Origin: JAAYAY01 sp964429355 | GTDB lineage: Bacteria > Planctomycetota > Planctomycetia > Pirellulales > Thermoguttaceae | Length of the DNA stretch: 53,903 nucleotides | Assembly: GCA_964429355.1 (NCBI GenBank) | Contig: CAYSCH010000011.1 | Coordinates: 1-53,903 of the forward strand | Direction: 5' to 3' | Shown: positions 17,330 to 25,181 of the stretch, piece after piece | Numbering within the stretch: the first letter of the stretch is position 1 | Layout of the letters: the number at the start of each line of letters is the position of its first letter | The notes under the pieces: generated by a model | What the model saw: the letters and a program-made list of their open reading frames with translations, nothing else | Database searches by the model: none | What the model was told of the DNA's origin: nothing | Made by a program: the position numbers and the translations under genes

Positions 17330-18202
17330 CTACTTCACGGGGAACGCCAGCACCGCGCTGACCGGGAAATGGTCTGACGGGTAGCGAGAGTCCCGGCTGG
17401 TGCGAAGGATCTCTGCCGACTCGACCTTTGCATCGCGACAGGTGAAGATGTAATCGATCTTCTCACCGTCCGTGCGGCCTTCGAAGCCGTTGAAGGTGCC
17501 GACGGTCTTTTCGTCCGGGTGCACGGCGCGGAAGGTGTCGACCAGGCCGAGGGCGTTTTCTCCCTCTTCCTGCTTGAGCCGCTGGATGGCCGGGTTCTGT
17601 TCGCCCGCGTTGAAGTCTCCAGTCAGCACGACGGGGCAGCCGGCCGCTTCCTTGGCGATGAGTGCGGCTACGAATTCGGCGCTCTTCTCGCGCGACGGCT
17701 GAGAGCGGTGGTCGAAATGGGTGTTGAAAACGCAGACCGACCGTCCAGTCTCCTTCTCGACGAAGCGGCCCCAAGTGACGATCCGAGGGATCTCGTTGCC
17801 CCAGCTCGCCGAGCCTGGCTGGTTCGGCGTGTCGGAAAGCCAGACCGTTCGGCCGCCGTCCAGTTGCCAGCGGTCCTTCCGGTAGAGGATGGCCGAGTAC
17901 TCGCCTTCCGTCTTTCCGTCCGTCCGTCCGCAACCGTGTTCGGCATACTCCGGGACATTCTGGCGAATCGCATCGATTTGGAACCGCAGCGATTCCTGAA
18001 GCCCGCAGAAATCGGCGGCCTCCTGGCGGATCACGTCGCACACCATCTCCTGCCGGAGAGGCCAGGCGTTGTCGCCATCGTTGGCCGTGCCGTAGCGGAT
18101 GTTGAAGCTCAAAACCTTGACCTGGAGGGGAGACGATGTCTCGGTAGTCTGCTCAGCGAGGATGGTGGTCGCTGCCACGAAGACGATTGCGCTGAGATAC
18201 AT
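17330..18202 (-). CDS. Exported endonuclease/exonuclease/phosphatase-fold hydrolase
   Basis: 290-residue protein with a signal peptide (MYLSAIVFVAATTILAEQ) and the full EEP motif set: LSFNIRYGTANDGDNAW (metal-site Asn), FCGLQES (catalytic Glu), FNTHFDHRS, VVLTGDFNAGEQNPA, KIDYIFTCRD, and terminal YPSDHFPV (catalytic Asp-His). Exported planctomycete members are usually annotated as endonuclease/exonuclease/phosphatase family proteins; substrates could be phosphodiesters of nucleic acids, lipids or sugars. The length is typical. Confidence 0.9.
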   Translation of the reverse strand: MYLSAIVFVAATTILAEQTTETSSPLQVKVLSFNIRYGTANDGDNAWPLRQEMVCDVIRQEAADFCGLQESLRFQIDAIRQNVPEYAEHGCGRTDGKTEGEYSAILYRKDRWQLDGGRTVWLSDTPNQPGSASWGNEIPRIVTWGRFVEKETGRSVCVFNTHFDHRSQPSREKSAEFVAALIAKEAAGCPVVLTGDFNAGEQNPAIQRLKQEEGENALGLVDTFRAVHPDEKTVGTFNGFEGRTDGEKIDYIFTCRDAKVESAEILRTSRDSRYPSDHFPVSAVLAFPVK

Positions 18203-18225
18203 GAGTCTTCCCTTTTTTCCTGGCC

Positions 18226-18270
18226 GGGCGCGTCACGGCGGAGCGTGAAGGCTGCTCTTGCTGGGGTCAC
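18226..18270. repeat. Second copy of the TCACG-RCGGAG-CGTGA element
   Basis: GGGCGC, then TCACG (18233-18237), loop GCGGAG, CGTGA (18244-18248), AGGCTGCTCTTGCTGGGGTCAC. By eye it aligns with the core at 5561-5607 (same loop apart from one base, and GGCTrCT following). It lacks the long terminal inverted repeats of the first copy. It lies just upstream of the EEP-hydrolase gene start. Confidence 0.55.
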
Positions 18271-18430
18271 AGACGAATACCCAGGCAATTGTATGGTCGC
18301 CGGGACGCAAGGAACAGGGTCCGCGGCCGGCCTTGTGCGAGCGGTGGAAGGCTGGTGCGTCTGCTTCACCAGTTTTCCTCTTTTCCGCCGAATTGTGATC
18401 TAACTGCAATAGGCCGTCGTTAGTGAATCG

Positions 18431-19228
18431 TCATTCCGACTTGACCACATGCACGTCCATCTGCGGGAAGGCGACTGCGATTCCCGCCTCGTCCAGGGCG
18501 ACCTTGACGGCCCGGATCGTTGCCTGTCTCACGTCGCCGAACTGGTCGGCCCGGGCCCAGACCTGAACGGACCAGTTGACGGCCGAGGGGCCGAGGCCGA
18601 GCAGGACCACGGCGGGCGCCGGATCGTCCAGTCCCAGGGGTACGTTCTGAGCTGCCTGGGTGAGGACTTCGCGGGTCCGATCGATATCGGCCGAGTAGGC
18701 AACGCCCACATCCACGTCGGCCCTGCGCAGACTGTGGTAGGTGATGTTCTCGATCGTGGCCCCGAAAATCTGTCCGTTGGGAATGATGAAGCGGCGGTTA
18801 TCGAAGGTATCGAGGGTCGTGGTGAAGAGCTCGATCTCGTCGACCTTGCCCGTCTGGCCCGCCACGGAAATCACGTCACCCACTCGGAATGGCCGGAACA
18901 TCAGAAGCATGATCCCGGCCGCAAAGTTGCTGAGCGTGCCCTGAAAGGCCAGGCCGACGGCGATGCCGGCCGATCCGATCACGGCCGCAAAGCTGGTGGT
19001 CTCCACGCCGAATACGCTCAAACACGCCAGGATCACCAGCAGGATGATCGCCCAGCGGACGAATTTGCTGAGGAACCGGGCGAGGGTCAAGTCGACCTTG
19101 GCCCGGGCGAGGGCCTTGCGAGCAATGTTGCCGATCCAGCCGGCGACAACCCAGCCGGCAATCAGCACGATCAACGCGACGGCCACACGCACGCTGTAGG
19201 TCACCAGCAGTTCTGTCAGAGGTTCCAT
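18431..19228 (-). CDS. mscS: Small-conductance mechanosensitive channel, MscS family
   Basis: 265-residue inner-membrane channel opening on membrane tension. Helices: LLVTYSVRVAVALIVLIAGW, FVRWAIILLVILACLSVFG, and the pore helix region TTSFAAVIGSAGIAVGLAFQ-GTLSNFAAGIMLLMFRPF, where the small-residue packing of TM3 is clear. The beta domain follows (FRVGDVISVAGQTGKVDEIELFTTTLDTFDNRRFIIPNGQIFG) and the alpha/beta C-terminus ends in AGIAVAFPQMDVHV. I chose the ATG at 19228 (MEPLTELL), since the 79 residues upstream in frame look non-coding. Length matches E. coli MscS (286). Confidence 0.92.
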   Translation of the reverse strand: MEPLTELLVTYSVRVAVALIVLIAGWVVAGWIGNIARKALARAKVDLTLARFLSKFVRWAIILLVILACLSVFGVETTSFAAVIGSAGIAVGLAFQGTLSNFAAGIMLLMFRPFRVGDVISVAGQTGKVDEIELFTTTLDTFDNRRFIIPNGQIFGATIENITYHSLRRADVDVGVAYSADIDRTREVLTQAAQNVPLGLDDPAPAVVLLGLGPSAVNWSVQVWARADQFGDVRQATIRAVKVALDEAGIAVAFPQMDVHVVKSE

Positions 19229-19481
19229 GAGGAGTCCGGTTCGAAATCGGTTCCAGAAGAAGGCCAGATTCGGATCGCTCACAAATCCGGAATCTTTCGG
19301 GGCACGGACGTGTCCAGCCGGTCCTTTGCTATCCGACCCAAGATCATCTTCCCAGTCATGATACCGCGTCGCCCGATAGCGTTGTATCATGCTCGAAAGT
19401 TCGCAGGCGTTTTCCAGGCAGACGATACGTGGCAAACGCATCCTACTTCCCGGTCCCAGGGGCACGGGCTACAATGCGACG

Positions 19482-20249
19482 ATGCGTACGATCTCTCTCC
19501 AATCCGGCAGTAATGGAAACTGCATCTACGTGGAATCGGGGGATGTTCGCCTGCTCTTTGATGCCGGCATCAGCGGCACGCAGGCTGAATCGCGGCTGGC
19601 GGAGCATGGTCGCGACATCCGCGATGTCCAGGCTGTGATCATCTCGCACGATCACTGCGACCATGCCAGATCGCTGGGAATTCTCCAGCGAAAGTTCGGA
19701 CTACCCGTCTATGTGACGCCCCGGACGTTGCTCCAGGCCGGAACTCGAGGGTCGTTGGGCAAGCTCCAGCAAATCGAACACTTCGCCGCGGGATCAACGC
19801 TGCGGTTTGGGCACGTGACCGTCGAGACCATTCCCACGCCCCACGACGGGGTGGACGGAGTGGCGTTCGTTGTCGACGACAGTCGGCAGCGGCTCGGCAT
19901 CCTTACCGATCTGGGCCACATCTTTCGGGGGTTGCCGGAACTGCTCGGTACGCTCGATGCCATGCTGCTCGAAAGCAACTACGACCCGCAGATGCTGGCC
20001 TCGGGATGGTATCCGGCCCAACTCAAGCGGCGGATCCGCGGCCCCGGCGGGCACCTGTCCAACGAAGAGGCGGCCACGCTGGTATCCGTATCCACGAACG
20101 GACGACTCCGCTGGCTCTGCCTGGGCCACCTCTCCCAGGAGAACAACACCCCTGCCCGGGCGCTTGCCGCCCACCGCCAGATCCTCGGCGATCGTGTTCC
20201 GATCTACGTGGCCAGCCGCTACGAGGCCTCGGGAGTCTACGAAGTCTGA
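19482..20249 (+). CDS. MBL-fold metallohydrolase, WalJ/YycJ-like
   Basis: 255-residue metallo-beta-lactamase-fold protein with motif H56-D-H-C-D-H61 (ISHDHCDHARSLG), the N-terminal SLQSGSNGNCIYVES pattern of the YycJ/WalJ group, the second-metal region IPTPHDGVDGVAFVV, and LTDLGHI and LCLGHLSQENN with later ligands. WalJ-type proteins are linked to cell-wall/DNA-replication coordination. I start at the ATG at 19482, where the family similarity begins, rather than at an ATG 31 codons upstream. Divergent from mscS. Confidence 0.85.
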   Translation: MRTISLQSGSNGNCIYVESGDVRLLFDAGISGTQAESRLAEHGRDIRDVQAVIISHDHCDHARSLGILQRKFGLPVYVTPRTLLQAGTRGSLGKLQQIEHFAAGSTLRFGHVTVETIPTPHDGVDGVAFVVDDSRQRLGILTDLGHIFRGLPELLGTLDAMLLESNYDPQMLASGWYPAQLKRRIRGPGGHLSNEEAATLVSVSTNGRLRWLCLGHLSQENNTPARALAAHRQILGDRVPIYVASRYEASGVYEV

Positions 20250-20540
20250 GCCAGAGAGGCGGCGTCGTTGCCCTCTCTTCGCCCATGGATCGGGGTTGGC
20301 TCGCGGGAGTCCAGGCTCGAGCACCCGCCCAGCATACCGCCAACGGGAGACCTCGCGCAATCCGGCAGACGGAAGACACGAGCTCGGGGAAAATGCGGGG
20401 CGATCTTTTTGGCCATGGTTCGTGGTGGAGTCGGCTAGTTGACAGACGGGAATTCGCCGATAATAGGCTTGGGCGAATGAACCCAATACCCCGTTTCCAA
20501 GAATCGCCGGCTCGACGTGCCGGTTTCAAGGAGTGGCTTG

Positions 20541-21653
20541 ATGGACCAGAATGACCTCGATGTGTGGCACATGCAGCGGGCCCTTGACCTGGCTGCCCAT
20601 GGCGAGGGGTTGGTCGAACCTAATCCGATGGTGGGGTGTGTGGTCGTCCAAGGTGCCGAGATTATTGGCGAGGGTTGGCACCGCCAGTTCGGCGGCCCTC
20701 ACGCCGAGCTGGAGGCCCTCAAACTGGCCGGAAGCCGCGCCGAGGGTGCCACCATGTACGTGACGCTGGAGCCATGTTGCCACTACGGCAAGACTCCGCC
20801 CTGCACGAAGGCGATTCTCGAGGCCAAAATTGCCCGTGTCGTCGTGGCCCAGCGCGACCCGTTTCCGAAGGTCGATGGCGGCGGGATCAAGGAGCTGCAG
20901 GATGCCGGGGTTGCGATTGAGATGGGGTTGCTGGAGCCGGCGGCGCAGCGGCTCAACGCGCCCTACCTGACCCTTCAGCAAGCCAAACGCCCCTGGATAA
21001 TCGCCAAGTGGGCCATGACGCTCGACGGCAAGACCGCCACGAAGACGGGTTTCAGCCGGTGGATTTCGAACAGGTTATCGCGGGAGATCGTGCACAAGCT
21101 TCGCGGGCGTGTCGATGCAATCATGATCGGCCGGCTCACGGCCCGGCTCGACGACCCGATGTTGACCGCACGTCCGCCCGGCCCGCGAACGGCCGTCCGG
21201 ATCGTGGTCGACACGCGTGCCACCCTCTCGAACGACTCCCAATTGGTGCGCACCGCCCGTGAAGTCCCCGTGCTGGTGGCCGTCGGCACGGAGGCGCCGG
21301 CGGCGGAACGGCGCCGATTGGCCAATGCCGGTTGCGAAGTCTACGTATGCAAGGCAGACACACGGGCCGGGCGTCTCGATCAACTGTTGCAGGAACTGGG
21401 ACGGCGCCAGATGACCAACGTGCTGGTGGAAGGCGGGGGCCAGTTGGCGGGCTGCCTCCTCGATGCCGGGCAGATTGACGAGGCCCACGTGTTCATCGCT
21501 CCCAAGGTGATCGGTGGAACAGCGGCCCGGAGCCCCATCGCCGGCGAAGGGGTCGACGAGATGCCGCAAGCCTTCACATTCGCCGATCCCCAGATTCAGC
21601 AGGTCGGGTCCGACATCTACTTTCACGGGCGGCTGCAGCGGGATTCGCGGTGA
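20541..21653 (+). CDS. ribD: Bifunctional riboflavin biosynthesis deaminase/reductase RibD
   Basis: 370 residues, usual length. Catalyses deamination then NADPH reduction of the pyrimidine intermediate in riboflavin synthesis. The N-terminal deaminase has zinc ligands H54-A-E (GGPHAELEAL) and C79/C88 in EPCCHYGKTPPC. The C-terminal RibG-like reductase has WAMTLDGKTATKTGFSRWIS, IMIGRLTARLDDPMLTAR, NVLVEGGGQLAG and a late IAPKVIGG. AAGGAG lies 7 bases before the ATG. No FMN riboswitch is visible in the 291 bases upstream and no other rib gene is adjacent. Confidence 0.96.
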   Translation: MDQNDLDVWHMQRALDLAAHGEGLVEPNPMVGCVVVQGAEIIGEGWHRQFGGPHAELEALKLAGSRAEGATMYVTLEPCCHYGKTPPCTKAILEAKIARVVVAQRDPFPKVDGGGIKELQDAGVAIEMGLLEPAAQRLNAPYLTLQQAKRPWIIAKWAMTLDGKTATKTGFSRWISNRLSREIVHKLRGRVDAIMIGRLTARLDDPMLTARPPGPRTAVRIVVDTRATLSNDSQLVRTAREVPVLVAVGTEAPAAERRRLANAGCEVYVCKADTRAGRLDQLLQELGRRQMTNVLVEGGGQLAGCLLDAGQIDEAHVFIAPKVIGGTAARSPIAGEGVDEMPQAFTFADPQIQQVGSDIYFHGRLQRDSR

Positions 21654-21711
21654 CCGGACTGCAGGAACCGCACCGAGACTGGCCGGCGCGTGACCTCGGC
21701 ACGGGGCCGGT

Positions 21712-22935
21712 CTACTTGGTTTCCGCCTTCCGGCAGCGGGCAAGGGTCATGATCGCGAAGGCTGTCCCGTACTGCTGGTGGTAGTCGTAAAAGGGATAGT
21801 CCCACCAGCAACCGTCGCTCTCCTGGTGGTGGAACATGAGTGTGGCAAGCTGGTCTTTGTGGGCACCTTGCTGTTCCGCTGGAAGTTCCTGGATGCAAAG
21901 GGCGGCGTAGTAGTGGCCGTAGTAGTAGAAGTAACCGGCCACGGAAAACCACGACTCGTGGGGAACCGGGCGTTTGCGCCCAATATCGAGCCAGAGATTC
22001 CTTGCGAACAGGCGGTCGAGCCAGGTGTTGAGGATCTCGTCGGTGACCAGCGTATCGCCCCAATAGCGCATGGCGATACTGCAGGCCTGGGAACGGCCCA
22101 GGCTGCCGCCGGGGCGGTTGATGTCGTAGCGCGGACGATACTTGAGATACTCACCGTAGCAGTAGGAAAAGTCGGCATTGCGCTGCCGGCGAATGGAGTC
22201 CATGCCGCGAGTGATCAACCGCTCGGGAACCTCAATGCCGATCTTCCGGGCTTCGTGGAAGGCGACGAGCACCGCGGCGGTGACGAAGCTGATCGACGAG
22301 CCGCCCGGCTGCTTGGTGTGATAGTCGAAGTCGTAGTAGCACCATCCCCCGTCGACGCACTCGTAACGGGAGAGAAGATCGATCTGGCTCTCGATCAATT
22401 CGACGATCTTCGCCTGGCGCTGCTCGTCGCCGGGCACACGGCCATGCATGCGGACGAGGGCCTCGATCGAGTAGGCGTGGCACCACGAATTGTAGAGCGC
22501 TTCCGCGTCCGCCCGGCGCACCTCGGGCAGGTACTTCATCAGCCAGACCTCTCCCTTCTCGAGAGCAGCCAACGCGGCCGGATCGGCCGTTTTCGAATCG
22601 ATGATCGCCGAGATGCACATGGCCGTCACGGCGGCCCGAAACGCGTGGTGTGCGCCAGGGACGGGGGCATAGATGTTCAGACCCTTGGTGTTGCGGGCCG
22701 AGCCCCACGAACCGCCCGGGTTCTGACGCTTGACCAGAAACTCGAGCCCCCGATTGATCGAAGCGTCGATCGCGTTGTTGTCGACCGGTGCAACCGGTTT
22801 CGGCTCGGGGCCTTGCGTTGCCAAAGGCGACGGCTCACGACCTTCGGCCGCGCAGACACACGCGGCCGCCAGGCCGATCCATAGGCCCACCACGCCAATC
22901 AGGCGGCGATGGCCGCGGACTGGGGAATCGTTCAT
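21712..22935 (-). CDS. Exported prenyltransferase/squalene-cyclase-like (alpha-toroid) protein
   Basis: 407-residue protein with signal peptide (VVGLWIGLAAACVCAAEG) and QW-type helical repeats of the terpene cyclase/prenyltransferase alpha-alpha barrel: INRGLEFLVKRQNPGGSWG, ALYNSWCHAYSIEALVRMHG, ECVDGGWCYYDFDYH, LGRSQACSIAMRYWGD, ATLMFHHQESDGCWWDYPFY. There is no DxDD or other cyclase acid motif that I can see, so it is probably not a true squalene cyclase. It starts 7 bases after the HlyD-type gene and is probably translationally coupled to it. Its function is not established. Confidence 0.75.
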   Translation of the reverse strand: MNDSPVRGHRRLIGVVGLWIGLAAACVCAAEGREPSPLATQGPEPKPVAPVDNNAIDASINRGLEFLVKRQNPGGSWGSARNTKGLNIYAPVPGAHHAFRAAVTAMCISAIIDSKTADPAALAALEKGEVWLMKYLPEVRRADAEALYNSWCHAYSIEALVRMHGRVPGDEQRQAKIVELIESQIDLLSRYECVDGGWCYYDFDYHTKQPGGSSISFVTAAVLVAFHEARKIGIEVPERLITRGMDSIRRQRNADFSYCYGEYLKYRPRYDINRPGGSLGRSQACSIAMRYWGDTLVTDEILNTWLDRLFARNLWLDIGRKRPVPHESWFSVAGYFYYYGHYYAALCIQELPAEQQGAHKDQLATLMFHHQESDGCWWDYPFYDYHQQYGTAFAIMTLARCRKAETK

Positions 22936-22942
22936 GCGGCAC

Positions 22943-24595
22943 TCAATCCTTGTCGTTCGGATACTCGGCGAGGATCTTGTCGCCTTTTGCCAGGCCGTCC
23001 AGGATCTCGACCACGTCGCCCTTCTTCTTGCCGATCGTGACGGCCTGCCTGGCCGGTTTGCCGCCGTCGCCGACGAGCTGCACGTAATGGACGGTTTCGT
23101 CGAGCGGGTCGGCCTTCATCGCCTTGACCGGGATCACGAGCGTCCGTTTCTTCAAGTAAGGCACCAGGGCGATCTTGCACTTCATGCCCGGCATGATCGC
23201 GTCCATGTCGTCCCCAAGGGCTACGCGGAACGTGGCGGAGTAGTTGTTGTCGAGCCCGAGAATCGCGTCGATTTCTGCAACCGTGGCCGTGGTTCGTGCG
23301 TCGGGCAGTGCAACCGGCTTCACCGTAGCCTTCATCCCCTTTTTGACCCAGTGCAGGTCCGATTCGGGAACCGCGGCGAGGAGTTCCACCGGCCGGGGAC
23401 TGACGATCGTCATCAACACCCCGGGCGCGGCCAGCGAATCGGGCTGGAGTTTCTCGGCCACGCTCGATGCGCCGCCCCACTTGCCACGGACACACTTGCC
23501 GTAATAAACGATACCCGAAGCCGGTGCCGTGATGGTCATGAGCTTGCGGTCTTTCTTGACCTTGGAGAACGACTCCAGATCGCGCTTCTGCTGCACCCGT
23601 AGTTTCTGGAGACCGATCTTTTCCCGCTCCAGGTCCATGGGCAGCGTGGCCTTCATCCGCTCCATGTTGAGCTGGTAAACGTCGGCAGAGACCTGCATGC
23701 TCTCCTTGTCGCGAGGCAGATAAACGTTTACGGTCTCGTCGTAGTTGTTCTTGGCCATTTCGAGGTAAAACTTCGCCCGTTCCACGGCGTTGCGCTGCCG
23801 CTTGAGAATGATCTCCTCGGTCTCCTCCGTCAGGTCGTCGGCCTTGTACATTTTCTCCAATTGTTCGAGCTCTTCCAGTTGATACTCAAGCGATTGCTCA
23901 GACGACTTGAGGTTGTTCTGGGCGCTCTTCTTCGTCAGCTCGACGTCGATCTTCAAGAACCGTTCCAGATCCTCGGCGGTCATCTTCTTCTGCCGTTCGA
24001 TCATCTTCAGCTCAATCGGAGTGGTCGTCTCCAGGAGCTTGAGTCCGAGTTCGGCTTGTTTCAGGGAGAGTTCTGCCAGTTCCTGGACCAGTTCCTGATC
24101 GGCAATCGCCTCATCGATCTTGTCGGTTTCGAACTCGACAAGGACGTCGCCTTTTTCGACCTGCTCGCCGTGTTCAACGGCCTTGACCACCTTGAAGCTG
24201 GCCCAGCTTTCGGGACGAAGATTGACCTCCGTCATGGTCTGGGCCACGAAAACACCGTCCAGCTCCAGATCGATCTTGAGCATGTCGGCCTTGACGGTGT
24301 AGGTTGCCGGCGCCGAGGGCTCGGGTTTGGCTTCGGGCTTCGATTCCGCTGGCTTGGCTTCCGGTTTCGCGGCGGGCTGGGTTTCTTCAGGCTTGACGGG
24401 CTCTGCCTCCTCCTTGGCCTCTTCCTCCTTGGGAGCCTCAGCCTTCTCTTTCGCTTCTGCCTTCTTGGCTGGCTCTGCCTTCTTCGCGGCGGCCGGCTTC
24501 TTGGCGTCTTCTTTTGCAGGCTCTTCGGCGGACCAGACGCTGGGCGCCAAGGAGAATAGCAACCAGGCTGCAAGGAAATACGAAAGCTGTCTCAT
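22943..24595 (-). CDS. HlyD/MFP-type periplasmic adaptor protein
   Basis: 550-residue membrane-fusion protein. The signal peptide (MRQLSYFLAAWLLFSLAPSVWSAEE) is followed by a Lys/Glu/Ala/Pro-rich tract (~26-100), a lipoyl-like half (LRPESWASFKVVKAVEHGEQ, EKGDVLVEFETDKID), a long coiled-coil hairpin (~170-350), the second lipoyl half (ITAPASGIVYYG) and beta-barrel parts (VELLAAVPESDLHWVKKGMK, VIPVKAMKADPLDETVHYVQLV). Such proteins link an inner-membrane transporter to an outer channel, but no transporter is adjacent. AAGGAG lies 10 bases before the ATG; an in-frame start at 24832 has no support. Confidence 0.85.
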   Translation of the reverse strand: MRQLSYFLAAWLLFSLAPSVWSAEEPAKEDAKKPAAAKKAEPAKKAEAKEKAEAPKEEEAKEEAEPVKPEETQPAAKPEAKPAESKPEAKPEPSAPATYTVKADMLKIDLELDGVFVAQTMTEVNLRPESWASFKVVKAVEHGEQVEKGDVLVEFETDKIDEAIADQELVQELAELSLKQAELGLKLLETTTPIELKMIERQKKMTAEDLERFLKIDVELTKKSAQNNLKSSEQSLEYQLEELEQLEKMYKADDLTEETEEIILKRQRNAVERAKFYLEMAKNNYDETVNVYLPRDKESMQVSADVYQLNMERMKATLPMDLEREKIGLQKLRVQQKRDLESFSKVKKDRKLMTITAPASGIVYYGKCVRGKWGGASSVAEKLQPDSLAAPGVLMTIVSPRPVELLAAVPESDLHWVKKGMKATVKPVALPDARTTATVAEIDAILGLDNNYSATFRVALGDDMDAIMPGMKCKIALVPYLKKRTLVIPVKAMKADPLDETVHYVQLVGDGGKPARQAVTIGKKKGDVVEILDGLAKGDKILAEYPNDKD

Positions 24596-25181
24596 TTGTG
24601 GAAGCTCCTTCGATCGGCATAAGCCTGTAGAGATGGGCAGGATAGGCGGACTCGATGGATCGCTCAACAAACACCCCGCCGAGCGTGATGACTCCAGGAA
24701 AATCCAATAGCCACGGATTGAGCGGACCACCGAGTACCGTAATCTGCATTCTCTCATGCCTCCAAAGGGGTTGCAAGCTTTCCCAGGTCGGAATAACTTG
24801 CCTGCACCGCCAGGATTTCTCAGAACACGCATCGATCGCAGACTACCCCCCCCTTGGCGTCGGCTTGGACCGGACGCTTTACACCGACGGTAACGATTGA
24901 GCGCTTCGTTTCTCGAAGTCCACGTCGCCAGCTCAGTTCACCCGTCTCGTTTCGTTTTTGCCGCACGGCTGCCGGCCAGTTCTTCTTGGGTGAACGAATT
25001 CACTCCTGGGGAAGTCTTCCCGTCGTTGTCGGCAGGCAACAAGGGTCCCCTTTGCCCGCGCCCCGCGCTCCTGACGGTTTTTGACCACGAGCCGGGCATG
25101 TTCTAGGCTTCCGATGATCACCGCCTGCAAGTGCCCGGCATTGCCGGGCCTTTTCTTTCCCCCTGTTCGACCAACAACGTC
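24596..25181. other. Long divergent intergenic region
   Basis: 586 bases between the HlyD-type gene (minus) and the RTX-repeat gene (plus). It contains the terminator/antiterminator-like structure at 25091-25158 and otherwise no credible gene. Short open frames here lack family similarity and start signals. Confidence 0.5.
25091..25158 (+). promoter_or_regulatory. Intrinsic terminator with a competing antiterminator arm in the RTX leader
   Basis: GCCCGGC (25133-25139), loop ATT, GCCGGGC (25143-25149), then C and TTTTCTTT form a canonical intrinsic terminator on the plus strand. GCCGGGCA (25091-25098) can instead pair with TGCCCGGC (25132-25139), the left arm of the terminator, so the two hairpins exclude each other as in attenuators. 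No plus-strand gene ends upstream, so it is either a leader attenuator or the end of a small RNA. Confidence 0.5.

Noticed and set aside
20250..20540. Possible FMN riboswitch before ribD
   Set aside because: The conserved FMN aptamer blocks are not present; nothing else suggests a riboswitch.
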